Below, piece by piece: positions 1 through 10,775 of a stretch of DNA of 64,000 bases (its first letter is position 1; each line of letters starts with the position of its first letter). The position numbers were made by a program, and so were the translations under genes. Below the pieces are notes generated by a model. The model was not told where the DNA came from and searched no databases. It was given only the letters and a program-made list of their open reading frames with translations. Source of the stretch: Pleurodeles waltl (Eukaryota > Chordata > Amphibia > Caudata > Salamandridae); contig NC_090445.1 of NCBI RefSeq assembly GCF_031143425.1, forward strand, positions 1,194,958,691-1,195,022,690, given 5' to 3'.

Positions 1-405
1 TCCTGGAACCCCAATACCCTGGGTACCTAAGAACCATATACAAAGGAATGATATGGGTGCACCAATGTGCCAATGAGAATTGGTGAAGATAGTCACTAGC
101 CTGCAGTGACAAATTTAGAAAGCAGAGAGAGCATAAACACTGAGGTTCTGGTTAGCAGAGCCTCAGTGATACAGTTAGGCACCACACAGGGAACACATAT
201 AGGCCACAAACATATGAGCACTGGGGTCCTAGCTAGCAGGATCCCAGTGACACATATCAAACACACTGACAACATAGGGTTTTCACTATGAGCACTGGGC
301 CCTGGCTATCAGGATCCCAGTGAGACAGTAAAAACACCCTGACATATACACACCTGCAGGCCAAAAGTGGGGGTAACAAGGCTAGAAAGAGGCTACCTTC
401 CTACA
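1..405 (+). repeat. Terminal part of an LTR-like repeat with three degenerate ~75-80 bp units
   Basis: Three related units begin near 138, 219 and 293. Each opens with a CACTG(A/G)GG block and continues to a CCCAGTGA or CTCAGTGA block, followed by a variable A/C-rich spacer. The segment ends in a stretch with CTACCTTCCTACA near 393-405. I recognise this as resembling the end of an LTR-type repeat common in newts, but the other end lies outside the window. No reading frame of interest is present. Orientation and family are inference. Confidence 0.35.
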
Positions 406-2601
406 TGCACTGACTGGAGTACAGAGAGATACAAAATTGTTACCCAGCCCGACAACGGGAACAGGAGAAGGGGAGCCAATCATCGACATTTAGTTATATC
501 TTAGATGTAAGGTTCTACTTTCAAAGAACTAAATGGAAACATGCGATTCTTTGATCAATAGCAGCATGGAATGACGTCCTTGGGAACTTTAACTTGGCCC
601 GACTGCACCAATAGGAAATATTTCACTTTTCCTTAATCTTTTACTGAGAAGCGCCATTCTGATTATTCCTATTGCTGAGACAATTCTATCTTAAACTTTA
701 TTGCGATGTCCCGATGCTGATGTTGACCGAACAGATGTCCAATTGACGAAGACTATCGCAGCTTGCTGATCCATACTGAGGAAAGGTATATCAGAATGTT
801 ACTGTTCTTGATGTAATTTGTCTTTTGTCCTTGGGTACCAACCAATTATTTTGATAGAGCCATAGCTAGATGTTTTTCCAAATTTGTGATGACTAAATTG
901 TTCTGCATGAAGCCCAAACATGCAATTCTAATCAGAAGGTTAGCCAGGAGACACACAAAAGATGTTTGGTAATTATTGACAACAGTTGATGTTGGTTCTT
1001 TGCTGAATCTAAATATATGTTATTTCTATTGCTCAGTTACTCTTGCTATTGATTTGTACTGTGATTCTAGAGTGCATAACCATGCATGCTTTGATTAAAT
1101 TGAGATTCTTTAGGAGATTCTGTCAACCGGTATTGTTTCTGTATGTTTATCATTTGATTTTGAGATTAAGTTATGTGATATTAGCATTGTTAGCATAGGG
1201 AAATAAACATTCTAACTTTTACATGAAGGAGTGGTTATTCATGGCCAAATGGGTCCTGGTGAGTGGAAAGTTCTGACTCCGAGATTATTGATTATATGGA
1301 TTGATATTCTATTGATTAGTATTTGAATTGGGTTAGATGGAGGGAATTACTCTAAGTACAGTCAAAAGGTCCATCAAACCTCTAACGCGTCCCCTTATAA
1401 ATTAAAGATGAAAAGCCAAATAAGGTAAGACGCGATAACACATGTCAGAATGTATTAATGAAATAGAAAAGGACGATATTTGAGAACTCACTTAAAAAGG
1501 ACGATATTTGAGAACTCATTTAAAACATGTCCTAATTTTTCTTTCTACTTATGCCACCAACCATAATTACTATGACAAAATATACCTCTTCGTTTTGTTC
1601 CTTTCTAAATTAAGTGTTTTAAATTTTGCCAATTTGATTCAGTCAAGATGGCTTCAGGTGTGCCACCCTTTTGTCATACGTAGGACTGTTAGCGCTCTAG
1701 TTGTTCTTTATAACACTATGGGAGGCTGCATTAGAACACAAGGGAATCAACTGATAGGCTGCTTCTGTTGGAAGTACATGTTTTAGTGAGAATGTCAGAC
1801 TTCATTCTCATATGGCTGAGAAAGATAGTGTGAATTTACAGAAAACATGTTCTCAATTTAGCTTCTGGAGCACCTTCCATAACCTCTATGGGAAAACCAT
1901 GATAAAATAGTTTTTTTATCAAACATGATTCATGAAATCCTGGCAGAAGCCTTTTTCACAGGGTTAAATCACCTTAGAACACATCACAATTCATAAAATT
2001 AGTATGGCACCATCAACAAAGGATTTATATTGTACCTAATCTGTTATCACCCTTTATATGTTCTCCTTTTTGTGACCCTCAAAACCTGCCATTTACTACA
2101 ATGCATTTCAATGGGGTGTTATCATGTATATTGGTCCCAAGATGGCTGCCAGTACTTCCTGGTTGAAGTGCTAACAGCCAGTCAGATCTCACCACGAGAT
2201 CTGTGCTTAGGCTTCACCCAGATATCTATATTTCTTTTTCCTGTAATGACTCCACAACTATTGAATGGATTTACACCAAATAACAAGAAGCCTGCTGACC
2301 TGCGCACCAAGATCTAACTTCCTGGCACATTTAGTGTAATTCCGTTCAGCGGTTCAGGCTATATTAGTATCTAAACACTTCAAGGGAAAATACATTTTGT
2401 GACTCCCTTTTTTCTCAGCCCCCGCTTGATGACTCACCCCAAAACGTTCAACACAGCAGCTGAATTGACTTTCGTACGAGTTTTGAAAAGTTTGTGAAGA
2501 TTCCTCAAACAATGTCAAAGTTATTGGCAAAACGAAAAAAAAACACTTTTCTTATGGAAACTAGGGCCTAACTATATCTACCGGTGACCACCAGTAGGTA
2601 A
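406..2601. other. No gene recognised; unassigned intergenic DNA
   Basis: Only short AT-rich open frames occur and none resembles a known domain. A 28-bp unit is tandemly duplicated at about 1471-1518 (GGACGATATTTGAGAACTCA core). The stretch 2090-2540 has the base composition and phrase structure of an old interspersed repeat, but I cannot name a family. Confidence 0.5.
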
Positions 2602-3427
2602 TGTGTGTATGTGTATGTGTATGTGTGTGTGTGTGCGTTGAAGAGCTCGGTAATGCAGTGGACCCGGGAAAATTGCCTGAATAGAGGAAGAAAGAAGTCC
2701 TATGAGGCGGGCTATTTGATGCAGGGAGACTTTTTGTTTGACCAGGGTGCGATGTAATTCGTGACGTATTTTCATCATCTTGCGGGAAGGAAGACTTAGA
2801 GTCGCGGACACCAAATCGATAGTGAAGCCTAAAAAGACCAGTCTTTGAGAAGGGGTTAAGAGGGACTTGGCCTCGTTTATGATAAACCCTAGGCCTTGTA
2901 ACAAGTTGAAAGTTACCTGTAGATGGACAGAAAGTTGTTTGGGACATTGGGCGAGCAGTAAAATATCGTTGAGATAAACAATTAACCGAATTCCCTGAGC
3001 TCTGAGATGTTCCACCACCGATTTGAGAACCTTGGTGAAGCACCATGGAGCTGAGGAAAGTCCGAACGGAAGGGTAGTGAACTCGAATGTTTGATTGCCC
3101 CAGAAAAATTGAAGAAAACGTCTGTGGGGTGGAACAATAGGCATGGTGAGAAAGGCATCCTTTAAATCGAGACGAGCCATCCAATCTAGAGGGCGCAACA
3201 CATCTCGACGAAAGTGGATTGCTTCCGTTTTGAAGTGGCAATACACAAGCCACTCGTTGAACTCTTTTTAGATTGATGACCGGTCGACGACCGCCATCTG
3301 TTTTGTCTACTAGGAAGATATTGCTTATGAAACCCCGAGGATGTGGAATTGTCGGACAGATAGCTTGTTTGTGCAACAAGGCTGAAATTTCGGTGTCCAC
3401 CAAAACAGCATCCTGCAAGGAAAACAC
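2578..3427 (-). pseudogene. DIRS-type reverse transcriptase, N-terminal half, frameshifted
   Basis: Two minus-strand frames together cover the RT fingers and palm. The first (right part, to about 3240) has the block ending in FLVDKTDGGRRPVINLK, the usual start of DIRS RT. A frameshift near 3240 moves the reading to the frame with LDLKDAFLTMPI (palm motif A, catalytic D) and TTLPFGLSSAPWCFTK (motif B). The motif C position reads YLNDILL, where an active enzyme has YxDD, so the first catalytic aspartate is an asparagine. The frame then runs into the GT microsatellite. RNase H is absent. The copy cannot encode a working polymerase. Confidence 0.8.
2602..2637. repeat. (GT)n microsatellite
   Basis: Interrupted GT/GTAT repeat. 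It sits exactly where the reverse transcriptase of the DIRS-like element stops being recognisable, so the element is probably truncated at this repeat. Confidence 0.9.
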
Positions 3428-3547
3428 TAGGGGTTTTGGAAGGGAAGACTGTTTGGGAGTTCCTACAATTTCTATGTGGAAACCTTGAATTGTTTGTAAG
3501 ACCCATGCATCCTGTGTAATTTGATTCCATTTGTGGATAAAATTTGC

Positions 3548-4771
3548 CTAACGACCCCCTACTTGTAAAAGGGAAGAAGGGATAACACTTACCGTAAGAG
3601 CATGTTGATGAAGATCCTCTGCCACCATGATGTCTGAAGCGTCTGGCCCTTGTTGGGTAGAAGTTGGCAAAGCGGTTGTGATCTTGGAACTGTGTCTGTC
3701 TGGAGCCTTGTCCTCTGAAGGAGTTGGTTGATTGTAGACGGCCGGCCGAGCGCCCCCTGCCTCGACCGGCCACATGGAAAATTCGAGTGGGAAAAACCTT
3801 TTTCATTGAGGAGTGTGCTTTGTCCAAGGAAGTGAAAGTATTGACAAACTTCCCCAACTCTTTTATGAAGGGTTCACCAAACAAACCTCCTTGCGCTACC
3901 GGACCTGTTTCAGAATCGGCTAGATCTCCTAGCTTGGGGTCCACTTTAATTAATAAAGAATGTCGTTGTTCGGTGGAAAGGGCACAGTTAGCATTCCCCA
4001 AAAAAATGATAGCGCGCTGTGCCCAGCCTGACAGAACTTCGGGAGAAATTACAGTACCAGAGGATTTAGCGTCTTCCGCCATGTCCAGGATTTCTGTCAA
4101 AGGGCCCAAGACGTCACGAAGTTTGTCTTGACATGCCCTTTCTATGAATTTTTGAAGAAAAGTAGACATCCTGGGGTCTAACTCCAGAGTGATGGCTACC
4201 TTGTCTGCTAAAGAAGGTCGAGGACATTCTACCCGAAGACAATTACGAGAGTCTTTCTCCAGCGGCTTCCTTATGCGTCCCACTACGTAAGATGCCACCT
4301 GTCAGACGGTGCACATTCAGATGATCTATGATGGATAATGTCATCTGGATCTAAGATGTCTGAGACTTGAGGAGCAGGCTGCGACCCAGAAGGAAGCCAA
4401 GGTCTGGATGGACTGGCGTCCGCTTCCTGGTCCCCAGAAGAATCACTGTTAGGGAAGCTTGGTGACAGGGGCCTTGAGGAATCTAAAAGAAAGGGGGGAT
4501 CAGAAGGGGAAACTAGGGAATTCCTGACTTTATCAAAAAGATCTACGTCGATACCCAATTCACGAGGACGCTTAGCTGAAGGCGTGTCTGTGATAGCATT
4601 GTTGGAGGCAGGAGGGGCAGAAGGAATAACAGTAGAGACTGAGAAGGTTGCGCATTCGCGCGCTATCTGTTGAGCGAGTCTGTCTTCGAGGCAACCAATT
4701 GCTTCAGAGACGGCCCTATAAATGGTCGCGTCCACAGCATCAAAAAATTCCTCCTCCTCATTAGGATCCAT
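3548..4771 (-). pseudogene. DIRS-type gag-like protein, frameshifted
   Basis: The probable start is the ATG at 4771 (MDPNEEEEFFDAV). The N-terminal frame stays open to 4283, is acidic and Ser/Pro-rich, and contains a short basic stretch (SAKRPREL). Near 4290-4300 the reading moves to another frame containing MSTFLQKF, QDKLRDVLGPLTEILD and LSTEQRHSLLIKVDPKLGDL, which I recognise as the conserved body of salamander DIRS gag proteins. A Gly/Arg-rich segment (GRGRGRSAGR) follows before the RT region. At least one frameshift separates the two halves. In this family the protein coats the element RNA; that role is known for the family and not shown here. Confidence 0.75.
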
Positions 4772-4841
4772 ATTAGAAATATGGAAAAAAAGTATAGAAT
4801 AATCTAAATAATAAAATATTTAGAGAAGTATTACAGAAATA

Positions 4842-4843
<2 letters not shown>

Positions 4844-4873
<30 letters not shown>
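4844..4873. repeat. (TA)n microsatellite left of the PLE pair
   Basis: About 15 TA units. It lies roughly 90 bp outside the 3' end of the minus-strand Penelope-like copy. The intervening 4874-4964 is a GC-rich unassigned segment. Confidence 0.9.
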
Positions 4874-4875
<2 letters not shown>

Positions 4876-5048
4876 CAAACTAACAAAGCGGCTCAAATCC
4901 TGGCGCCGCGCTCCTGAAACCGGTGCTCAGACCGAGGGCAAGCCGAACCCTCAATTAATTAATAAAAAAAATATAAAGTCTGTTGAGCACTCCACCAAGG
5001 TTGTTTGTATCTTTAAATTTATTGAAGTGACTGTGACAAAAACCAAAG

Positions 5049-5090
5049 AACAACGCGTTTCGACCACCACGGTCTTTATCGAGTTCTGAA
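5049..5090 (-). ncRNA. Degenerate hammerhead-ribozyme-like motif in PLE copy 1
   Basis: On the minus strand CTCGATAAAG is followed by GACC-GTGGT-GGTC, a 4-bp stem with loop, and then CGAAACGCG. This matches the order of a hammerhead core (CUGAUGA, stem II, GAAA) but the first box is imperfect. Hammerhead motifs are known in the terminal regions of Penelope-like elements. The same string is present in copy 2. Confidence 0.35.
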
Positions 5091-5584
5091 ATTCATCAAT
5101 CCATTTGTGTCCTCTTTATAGTTACTTTCACTGCTGACCAAAATGGTGCATGCTGGAACTAGTGGTACAACACACAAAAAGAGAGAAATAATAAAAATAC
5201 TATAACCAACCTCTCTATATTAATCTTAGTAATTATGCTAACAAAAACTGTGTAAATATACATATTTATAAACTTTGTTAATAACAAATATGAATCAATA
5301 AGGAAAAATTATTATTAAATCAAACATGAAGAAATCCTATACAATTAATTAATCATAGTTACCACATTGTCCAAAATAGGAGTTTTACACATTTTCACTC
5401 ATTTGCAACATATATTAGTCTTTAGCACTTTAATCACCAATTTATATACATGTATGTCCTATTGAATTGAGTTCACTCTTTACCCTATTCAATTTTCACA
5501 TGGTAGTAAATATCCACATATGTACTCATAGATGATATGAAAACACCTATACAACAAGTTCATGAAGATTATTCCTGTTTCAAT

Positions 5585-6945
5585 CTACAAGTGGACATAA
5601 AGTTCCTCATCATAATTCATCCCATAAGGGGCCCTCGTTCGCATTTGAATGATATATCTGGACTCTAATTGACGCAGTTTCTTAATTCGGTTGCCCCCTC
5701 TTTCCTGATCTGGGATGTGATCTATCCCATAGTATCTTAGGCTTTTCCAATCACTTGATGTATGTGTTTGCAAATGTTTAGCAGTAGCATATGCAATGTC
5801 TTTATGGGTTATTGCTCTAATATGCTCTAGTATCCTTTTCTTTAGCATGCAAATAGTACATCCTATATATCTGAGACCACAATGGCATTCAATAATATAG
5901 ATTACAAATTTAGTGTTGCAAGTGATTTTATGTTTAATTACCATCACCTGCCCATTCGGGAATGATACCCTTTTCACTGACTTGCCTATTTTACACGCTT
6001 TGCAACTATTACACGTAGAAAAACCCTTTTGTTCTTCTTCCAACCAGTTAGAGTCTTTTCTTAAGGTAAAGTGACTTCTCACCACCATGTCTTTAATGCT
6101 CGGTGCTTTTCTATATGAAAACTGAGGTTTGGAACCTACCAACGGCCCCTAGTCTGAATCCTTCTCAATTATTTTCCAATGTTTCTCAATTATGTTCCTT
6201 ATACTCCCACTTTCTTTCGTATATCTCATAATCATTCTAAGTGGTTCATTCAAATTTAATTCTCTTTTCTTGAATAAGATTTCTTCTTGTTTTCTTGACT
6301 TAATCAACGTCATATTTTTCTTTAACAAATTTTCGTTATAACCTTGATTTCTAAATCTTTCGTAGGTTTCTGAACATTTCAGGTGTAATTCCTTATCATT
6401 AGAGCAAATTCTTCTCATCCTAATAAATTCCCCCATAGGTATACTCCTGATCAAAGATTTGGGGTGAAAACTATGACCGTGTAACACACTATTACAAGCT
6501 GTGTCTTTCCGATAAACTGTTGTTTCTAATTTATTATTCTCAATATAAATAGTAATAATGTCTAGAAAATTGATCGATGTTGTGCTGGTTCACATGTGAA
6601 CTTAAGACATACTTGATTATTGTTGAGAATAGTAAAATATTGCATACATTCATCCCTGGATCCATTCCATATAATGAAAAGGTCATCAATAAAATGGACC
6701 CACAGTAAAACTTTCTCAACAAAATGATCATTATTCTTGTCCCATGCAATTTCTCTTTCCCACCAACCCATCCCTAAGTTGGCATAGTTTGGGGAAAGAG
6801 AAATGCCCATGGCAGTGCCACACAATTGATGAAAAATCTCATGATTAAACATAAAAATATTATTCTTTAAACACAAGTCAATCATGGCTAGCAGCATGTT
6901 AGAGTGTTCTAATTCTTTAATATTCCGTTGTTTAAAAAAATATTT
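5585..6945 (-). pseudogene. Penelope-like RT (C-terminal part) plus GIY-YIG endonuclease, broken
   Basis: Reading on the minus strand gives RT motif B (GTAMGISLSPNYANL), motif C (FIDDLFIIWNG, the PLE form of YxDD), then a frameshift around 6560 after KFTCE. A long lysine-rich linker follows, then an in-frame TAG after KDSD at about 6149 where copy 2 has a leucine codon. The last part contains VIYIIECHCGLRYIG (GIY-YIG core) with downstream R and E residues, and ends LYVHL. PLE proteins pair target-primed reverse transcription with this endonuclease. Unlike copy 2, this copy keeps tryptophan and arginine codons at the two positions where copy 2 has TGA. Confidence 0.85.
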
Positions 6946-7105
6946 ATTAAAAGAACTTAATAAAAGCTGGGAGATTCTTTCCCTGGAAAAGTACATTGAG
7001 GTAAAAAGAATTCCAAGAGGTCTACAAATTTTGACAATTCCAACATATTCAGGGATGAAACCGGAATTATACATGGAATGGGGGCGAAAATAATACGCAA
7101 TGTTC
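6946..7105. other. Junction segment between the two inverted PLE copies
   Basis: About 160 bp with no match to the RT coding part of copy 2. On the minus strand it is open and continuous with the RT frame of copy 1, but the encoded residues do not resemble PLE protein. It may be 5' PLE sequence joined to the truncated body by rearrangement or template switching, or unrelated filler. Confidence 0.4.
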
Positions 7106-7112
7106 ATTAAAC

Positions 7113-7658
7113 ATGATGAGGATTCTTATAAAACATGCTAAATCGGATGTGGAAGATGTTCAAATTAAAATTAAAGAACTAGAAGATAAACTCAGTAGTT
7201 ATGAGGATAAAAGTGAACAGATCCCTTTACGACAAACTATGGAGAAGCGACTTAACAATTATGAGGATGAGATTCAAGATAGAAAAAGAAACACATTTTT
7301 AAGGGATGAGAAAGACTATAAATTTGGCAGGGTATACACCTTTGCAAAAAGATTTGAACATTTGAAACAAGAATCGAAATATAATAAATTTCAACAACAA
7401 CGCAATGGTGAAGAAACTTCCATAGAATCAGAAGTTGAATCAAGTGAGGGAGAGGGCTCTATAAATGGCAGTACTTTTTTAGAGGAAATGCAGGTACTTT
7501 ATTTAGACCAAATATTTTTGAGAGGAAGGGGCAGAAACAGGGGTCGTGGCTCTGGTTTCAGACGAAACCAAATAGAACTAACAAGAGAAAAACAAGGAGA
7601 GCCAAAAGAGGTAGCAAAAAGACAATACCCCCTACGAAGTCAGAAGAAGCAACATTGA
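7113..7658 (+). CDS. PLE upstream open frame, coiled-coil and RG-rich
   Basis: About 181 residues. The N-terminal half is highly charged with heptad-like spacing (VQIKIKELEDKLSSYEDK), consistent with a coiled coil. The C-terminal part is Arg/Gly-rich (RGRGRNRGRGSGFRR), consistent with nucleic-acid binding. It overlaps the RT frame, which is open in another phase from about 7500. It could be a separate first protein or the N-terminus of the RT protein separated by one frameshift near 7495-7500; I cannot decide. The first listed ATG is at 7113 and an earlier start cannot be excluded. Confidence 0.5.
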   Translation: MMRILIKHAKSDVEDVQIKIKELEDKLSSYEDKSEQIPLRQTMEKRLNNYEDEIQDRKRNTFLRDEKDYKFGRVYTFAKRFEHLKQESKYNKFQQQRNGEETSIESEVESSEGEGSINGSTFLEEMQVLYLDQIFLRGRGRNRGRGSGFRRNQIELTREKQGEPKEVAKRQYPLRSQKKQH

Positions 7659-10069
7659 ACCCAAATTTAGTAGTGAACCTCTCGAATTATCAACTAACTG
7701 ATACGGAAGAGAACATTTTGAATAAAGGTTTGTCATTTTGCCCTGAGATTCATTTTGACTTTGTTGATGCTCGGATTGATATCTATAAATTTGTTAGGAA
7801 GTTGAAATTACTGAAATTCCATGCGCAGCAAAGCAAAAGGGTAACCTCTAACATGATCAACAAGATTATTGAAGAGCCAGAAGAAATCCAACTGAGGATA
7901 GATCAAGTTGCTGATTTAAAAACATTATTTGATTTATCGCATGACTTACAGGATGAAGTTTACACAGAACAGGAAATCTTGCAACAATTAGATATTGATA
8001 CCAAAGCTCACAAACCTTTTGGATTAAAAGAGAAATCTAAGTTCTGTCCAATATTGTCACCTGGAAATAAAGTGGATTTATTTTCGGAACTTGTGCTGGA
8101 GGATATTGAACGGTTGTGTAATAAAAGACATACGAGTCACTCGGAAAATGTGACTAAGAGAGAACGATTAGCATTGAGAAGCTTGATGTTAAACAACCAG
8201 ATTATAATAAAATCAGCGGACAAGGGAGGCAATATTGTGATTCTCAACACATCTGATTATATGAAAGAAGCCTACATGCAATTGAATAATCCACATGATT
8301 ATAAGAAATTGACTACAAATCCGCTACACGGCATGACCATACAACTGCACTCTAAACTGGATGAATGGCATCAACAACGATTACTGAATCGTGAGGAATA
8401 TATCTATTTGAAAAAAGAAAATCCAACTTTACCGACAATTTATTTTCTACAGAAGATTCATAAATCATTAATATCACCACCAGGAAGACCGATTGTATCA
8501 GCATGTGATTCATTATTTGAAAGGTTGTCGGATTATGTGGACATTTATCTGGCCCCTATGGTTAGAACACTGAGTTCATACATTAAGGACTCCGGAGATT
8601 TATTAAAGATCTTGTTGGATTTGGATTGGCATGAAAACTATTTATTGGTTACAATTGATGCAGTTTCCCTTTATACATCTATAAATCATGAAGTAGGACT
8701 AAAGGCAGTTGAATATTTTTTAAAACAACGGAATATTAAAGAATTAGAACACTCTAACATGCTGCTAGCCATGATGGACTTGTGTTTAAAGAATAATATT
8801 TTTATGTTTAATCATGAGATTTTTCATCAATTGTGTGGCACTGCCATGGGCATTTCTCTTTCCCCAAACTATGCCAACTTAGTGATGGGTTGATGGGAAA
8901 GAGAAATTGCATGGGACAAGAATAATGATCATTTTGTTGAGAAAGTTTTATTGTGGGTCCGTTTTATTGATGATCTTTTCATTATATGGAATGGTTCTAG
9001 GGATGAATTTATGCAATATTTTACTATTCTCAATAATAATCAAGTAGGTCTTAAGTTCACATGTGAAACCAGCACAACATCGATCAATTTTCTAGACATT
9101 ACTATTTATATTGAGAATAATAAATTAGAAACAACAGTTTATTGGAAAGACACAGCTTGTAATAGTGTGTTACACGGTCATAGTTTTCACCCCAAATCTT
9201 TGATCAGGAGTATACCTATGGGGGAATTTATTAGGATGAGAAGAATTTGCTCTAATGATAAGGAATTACACCTGAAATGTTCAGAAACCTACGAAAGATT
9301 TAGAAATCGAGGTTATAACGAAAATTTGTTAAAGAAAAATATGACGTTGATTAAGTCAAGAAAACAAGAAGAAATCTTATTCAAGAAAAGAGAATTAAAT
9401 TTGAATGAACCACTTAGAATGATTATGAGATATACGAAAGAAAGTGGGAGTATAAGGAACATAATTGAGAAACATTGGAAAATAATTGAGAAGGATTCAG
9501 ACTTGGGGCCGTCGGTAGGTTCCAAACCTCAGTTTTCACATAGAAAAGCACCAAGCATTAAAGACATGGTGGTGAGAAGTCACTTTACCTTAAGAAAAGA
9601 CTCTAACTGGTTGGAAGAAGAACAAAAGGGTTTTTCTAAGTGTAATAGTTGCAAAGCGTGTAAAATAGGCAAGTCAGTGAAAAGGGTATCATTCCCGAAT
9701 GGGCAGGTGATGGTAATTAAACATAAAATCACTTGCAACACTAAATTTGTAATCTATATTATTGAATGCCATTGTGGTCTCAAATATATAGGAAGTACTA
9801 TTTGCATGCTAAATAAAAGGATACTAGAGCATATTAGAGCAATAACCCATAAAGACATCAAATATGCTACTGCTAAACATTTGCAAACACATACATCAAG
9901 TGATTGGAAAAGCCTAAGATACTATGGGATAGATCACATCCCAGATCAGGAAAGAGGGGGCAACTGAATTAAGAAACTGCGTCAATTAGAGTCCAGATAT
10001 ATAATTCAAATGCGAACGAGGGCCCCTTATGGGATGAATTATGATGAGGAACTTTATGTCCACTTGTAG
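7655..10069 (+). pseudogene. Penelope-like RT plus GIY-YIG endonuclease, two nonsense codons
   Basis: A single frame runs from about 7500 through 10069, interrupted only by TGA at 8891-8893 and at 9965-9967. The N-terminal region has NYQLTDTEENILNKGLSFCP, typical of PLE proteins. RT motifs follow: KSADKGGNIVIL, PGRPIVSACDSL, TIDAVSLYTSI (motif A), GTAMGISLSPNYANL (B) and FIDDLFIIW (C). A Lys-rich linker precedes the CxxC pair in KCNSCKACKIG and the GIY-YIG core VIYIIECHCGLKYIGST. The residue at the first stop is Trp (TGG) in copy 1, and at the second it is Arg (CGA). The second change, CGA to TGA, fits decay of a methylated CpG. About 800 residues, normal for the family. Confidence 0.9.
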
Positions 10070-10570
10070 ATTGAAACAGGAATAATCTTCATGAACTTGT
10101 TGTATAGGTGTTTTCATATCATCTATGAGTACATATGTGGATATTTACTACCATGTGAAAATCGAATAGGGTAAAGAGTGAACTCAATTCAATAGGACAC
10201 ACATGTATATAAATTGGTTATTTAAGTGCTAAAGACTAATATATGTTGCAAATGAGTGAAAATGTGTAGCTAAAACTCCTATTTTGGACAATGTGATAAC
10301 TGTGATTAATTAATTGTATAGGATTTCTTCATGTTTGATTTAATAATAATTTTTCCTTATTGATTCATATTTGATATTAACATAGTTTATAAATATGTAT
10401 ATTTACACAGTTTTTGTTAGCATAATTACTAAGATTAATATAGAGAGGTTGGTTATAGTATTTTTATTATTTCTCTTTTTTTGTGTGTTGTACCACTAGT
10501 TCCAGCATGCACCATTTTGGTCAGCAGTGAAAGTAACTATAAAGAGGACACAAATGGATTGATGAATTTC

Positions 10571-10612
10571 CGAACTCGATAAAGACCGTGGTGGTCGAAA
10601 CGCGTTGTTCTT
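10571..10612 (+). ncRNA. Degenerate hammerhead-ribozyme-like motif in PLE copy 2
   Basis: CTCGATAAAG, then the GACC/GGTC stem with a GTGGT loop, then CGAAACGCG. It is the same string as in copy 1 and lies about 500 bp after the stop codon, in the 3' terminal region. Compared with a standard core the first box lacks one U and has A for G, so self-cleavage is doubtful for these copies. Confidence 0.35.
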
Positions 10613-10687
10613 TGGTTTTTGTCACAGTCACTTCAATAAATTTAAAGATACAAACAACCTTGGTGGAGTGCTCAACAGACTTTATAT

Positions 10688-10691
<4 letters not shown>

Positions 10692-10772
<81 letters not shown>

Positions 10773-10775
10773 TAG
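10692..10775. repeat. (TA)n microsatellite at the 3' end of PLE copy 2
   Basis: About 38 TA units directly continuing the T-rich end of the element. Confidence 0.95.

Larger units (their letters stand above)
2602..4771 (-). mobile_element. DIRS-type retroelement 1, 3'-truncated
   Basis: Gag followed by the 5' half of a DIRS-type reverse transcriptase on the minus strand. RNase H, methyltransferase-like and tyrosine recombinase regions expected downstream are missing, because similarity ends at the GT microsatellite. The right end is not defined by a visible terminal repeat; a (TA)n tract starts about 70 bp beyond the gag start codon. Family assignment rests on the gag and RT motifs and on resemblance to the second DIRS copy at 42335-45600. 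Confidence 0.75.
4965..6945 (-). mobile_element. Penelope-like element, copy 1 (minus strand), 5'-truncated
   Basis: Reverse-complement match by eye to 8720-10692. It contains the RT C-terminal half, the linker, the GIY-YIG endonuclease and the 3' untranslated region. The match ends on the right near 6945, in the codons for FLKQRNIKELEH, and on the left near 4970, just after the sequence complementary to CTCAACAGACTTTATAT. With copy 2 it forms an inverted repeat with arms of roughly 1.97 kb and a spacer of about 1.8 kb. Confidence 0.85.
7106..10692 (+). mobile_element. Penelope-like element, copy 2 (plus strand), nearly full length
   Basis: It contains a coiled-coil-like upstream frame (7113-7658), one RT/endonuclease reading frame (about 7500-10069), a 3' untranslated region and the hammerhead-like motif. 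It ends at a (TA)n tract. The coding region is intact apart from two in-frame TGA codons. Its 3' two-thirds is the inverted partner of copy 1. Confidence 0.85.

Noticed and set aside
2030..2317. 95-codon hydrophobic frame
   Set aside because: Not similar to anything I recognise; it sits in sequence that looks like an old interspersed repeat.
4844..4873. CRISPR-like or regulatory interpretation of TA and GT arrays
   Set aside because: Simple microsatellites without spacers; the genome is clearly eukaryotic.
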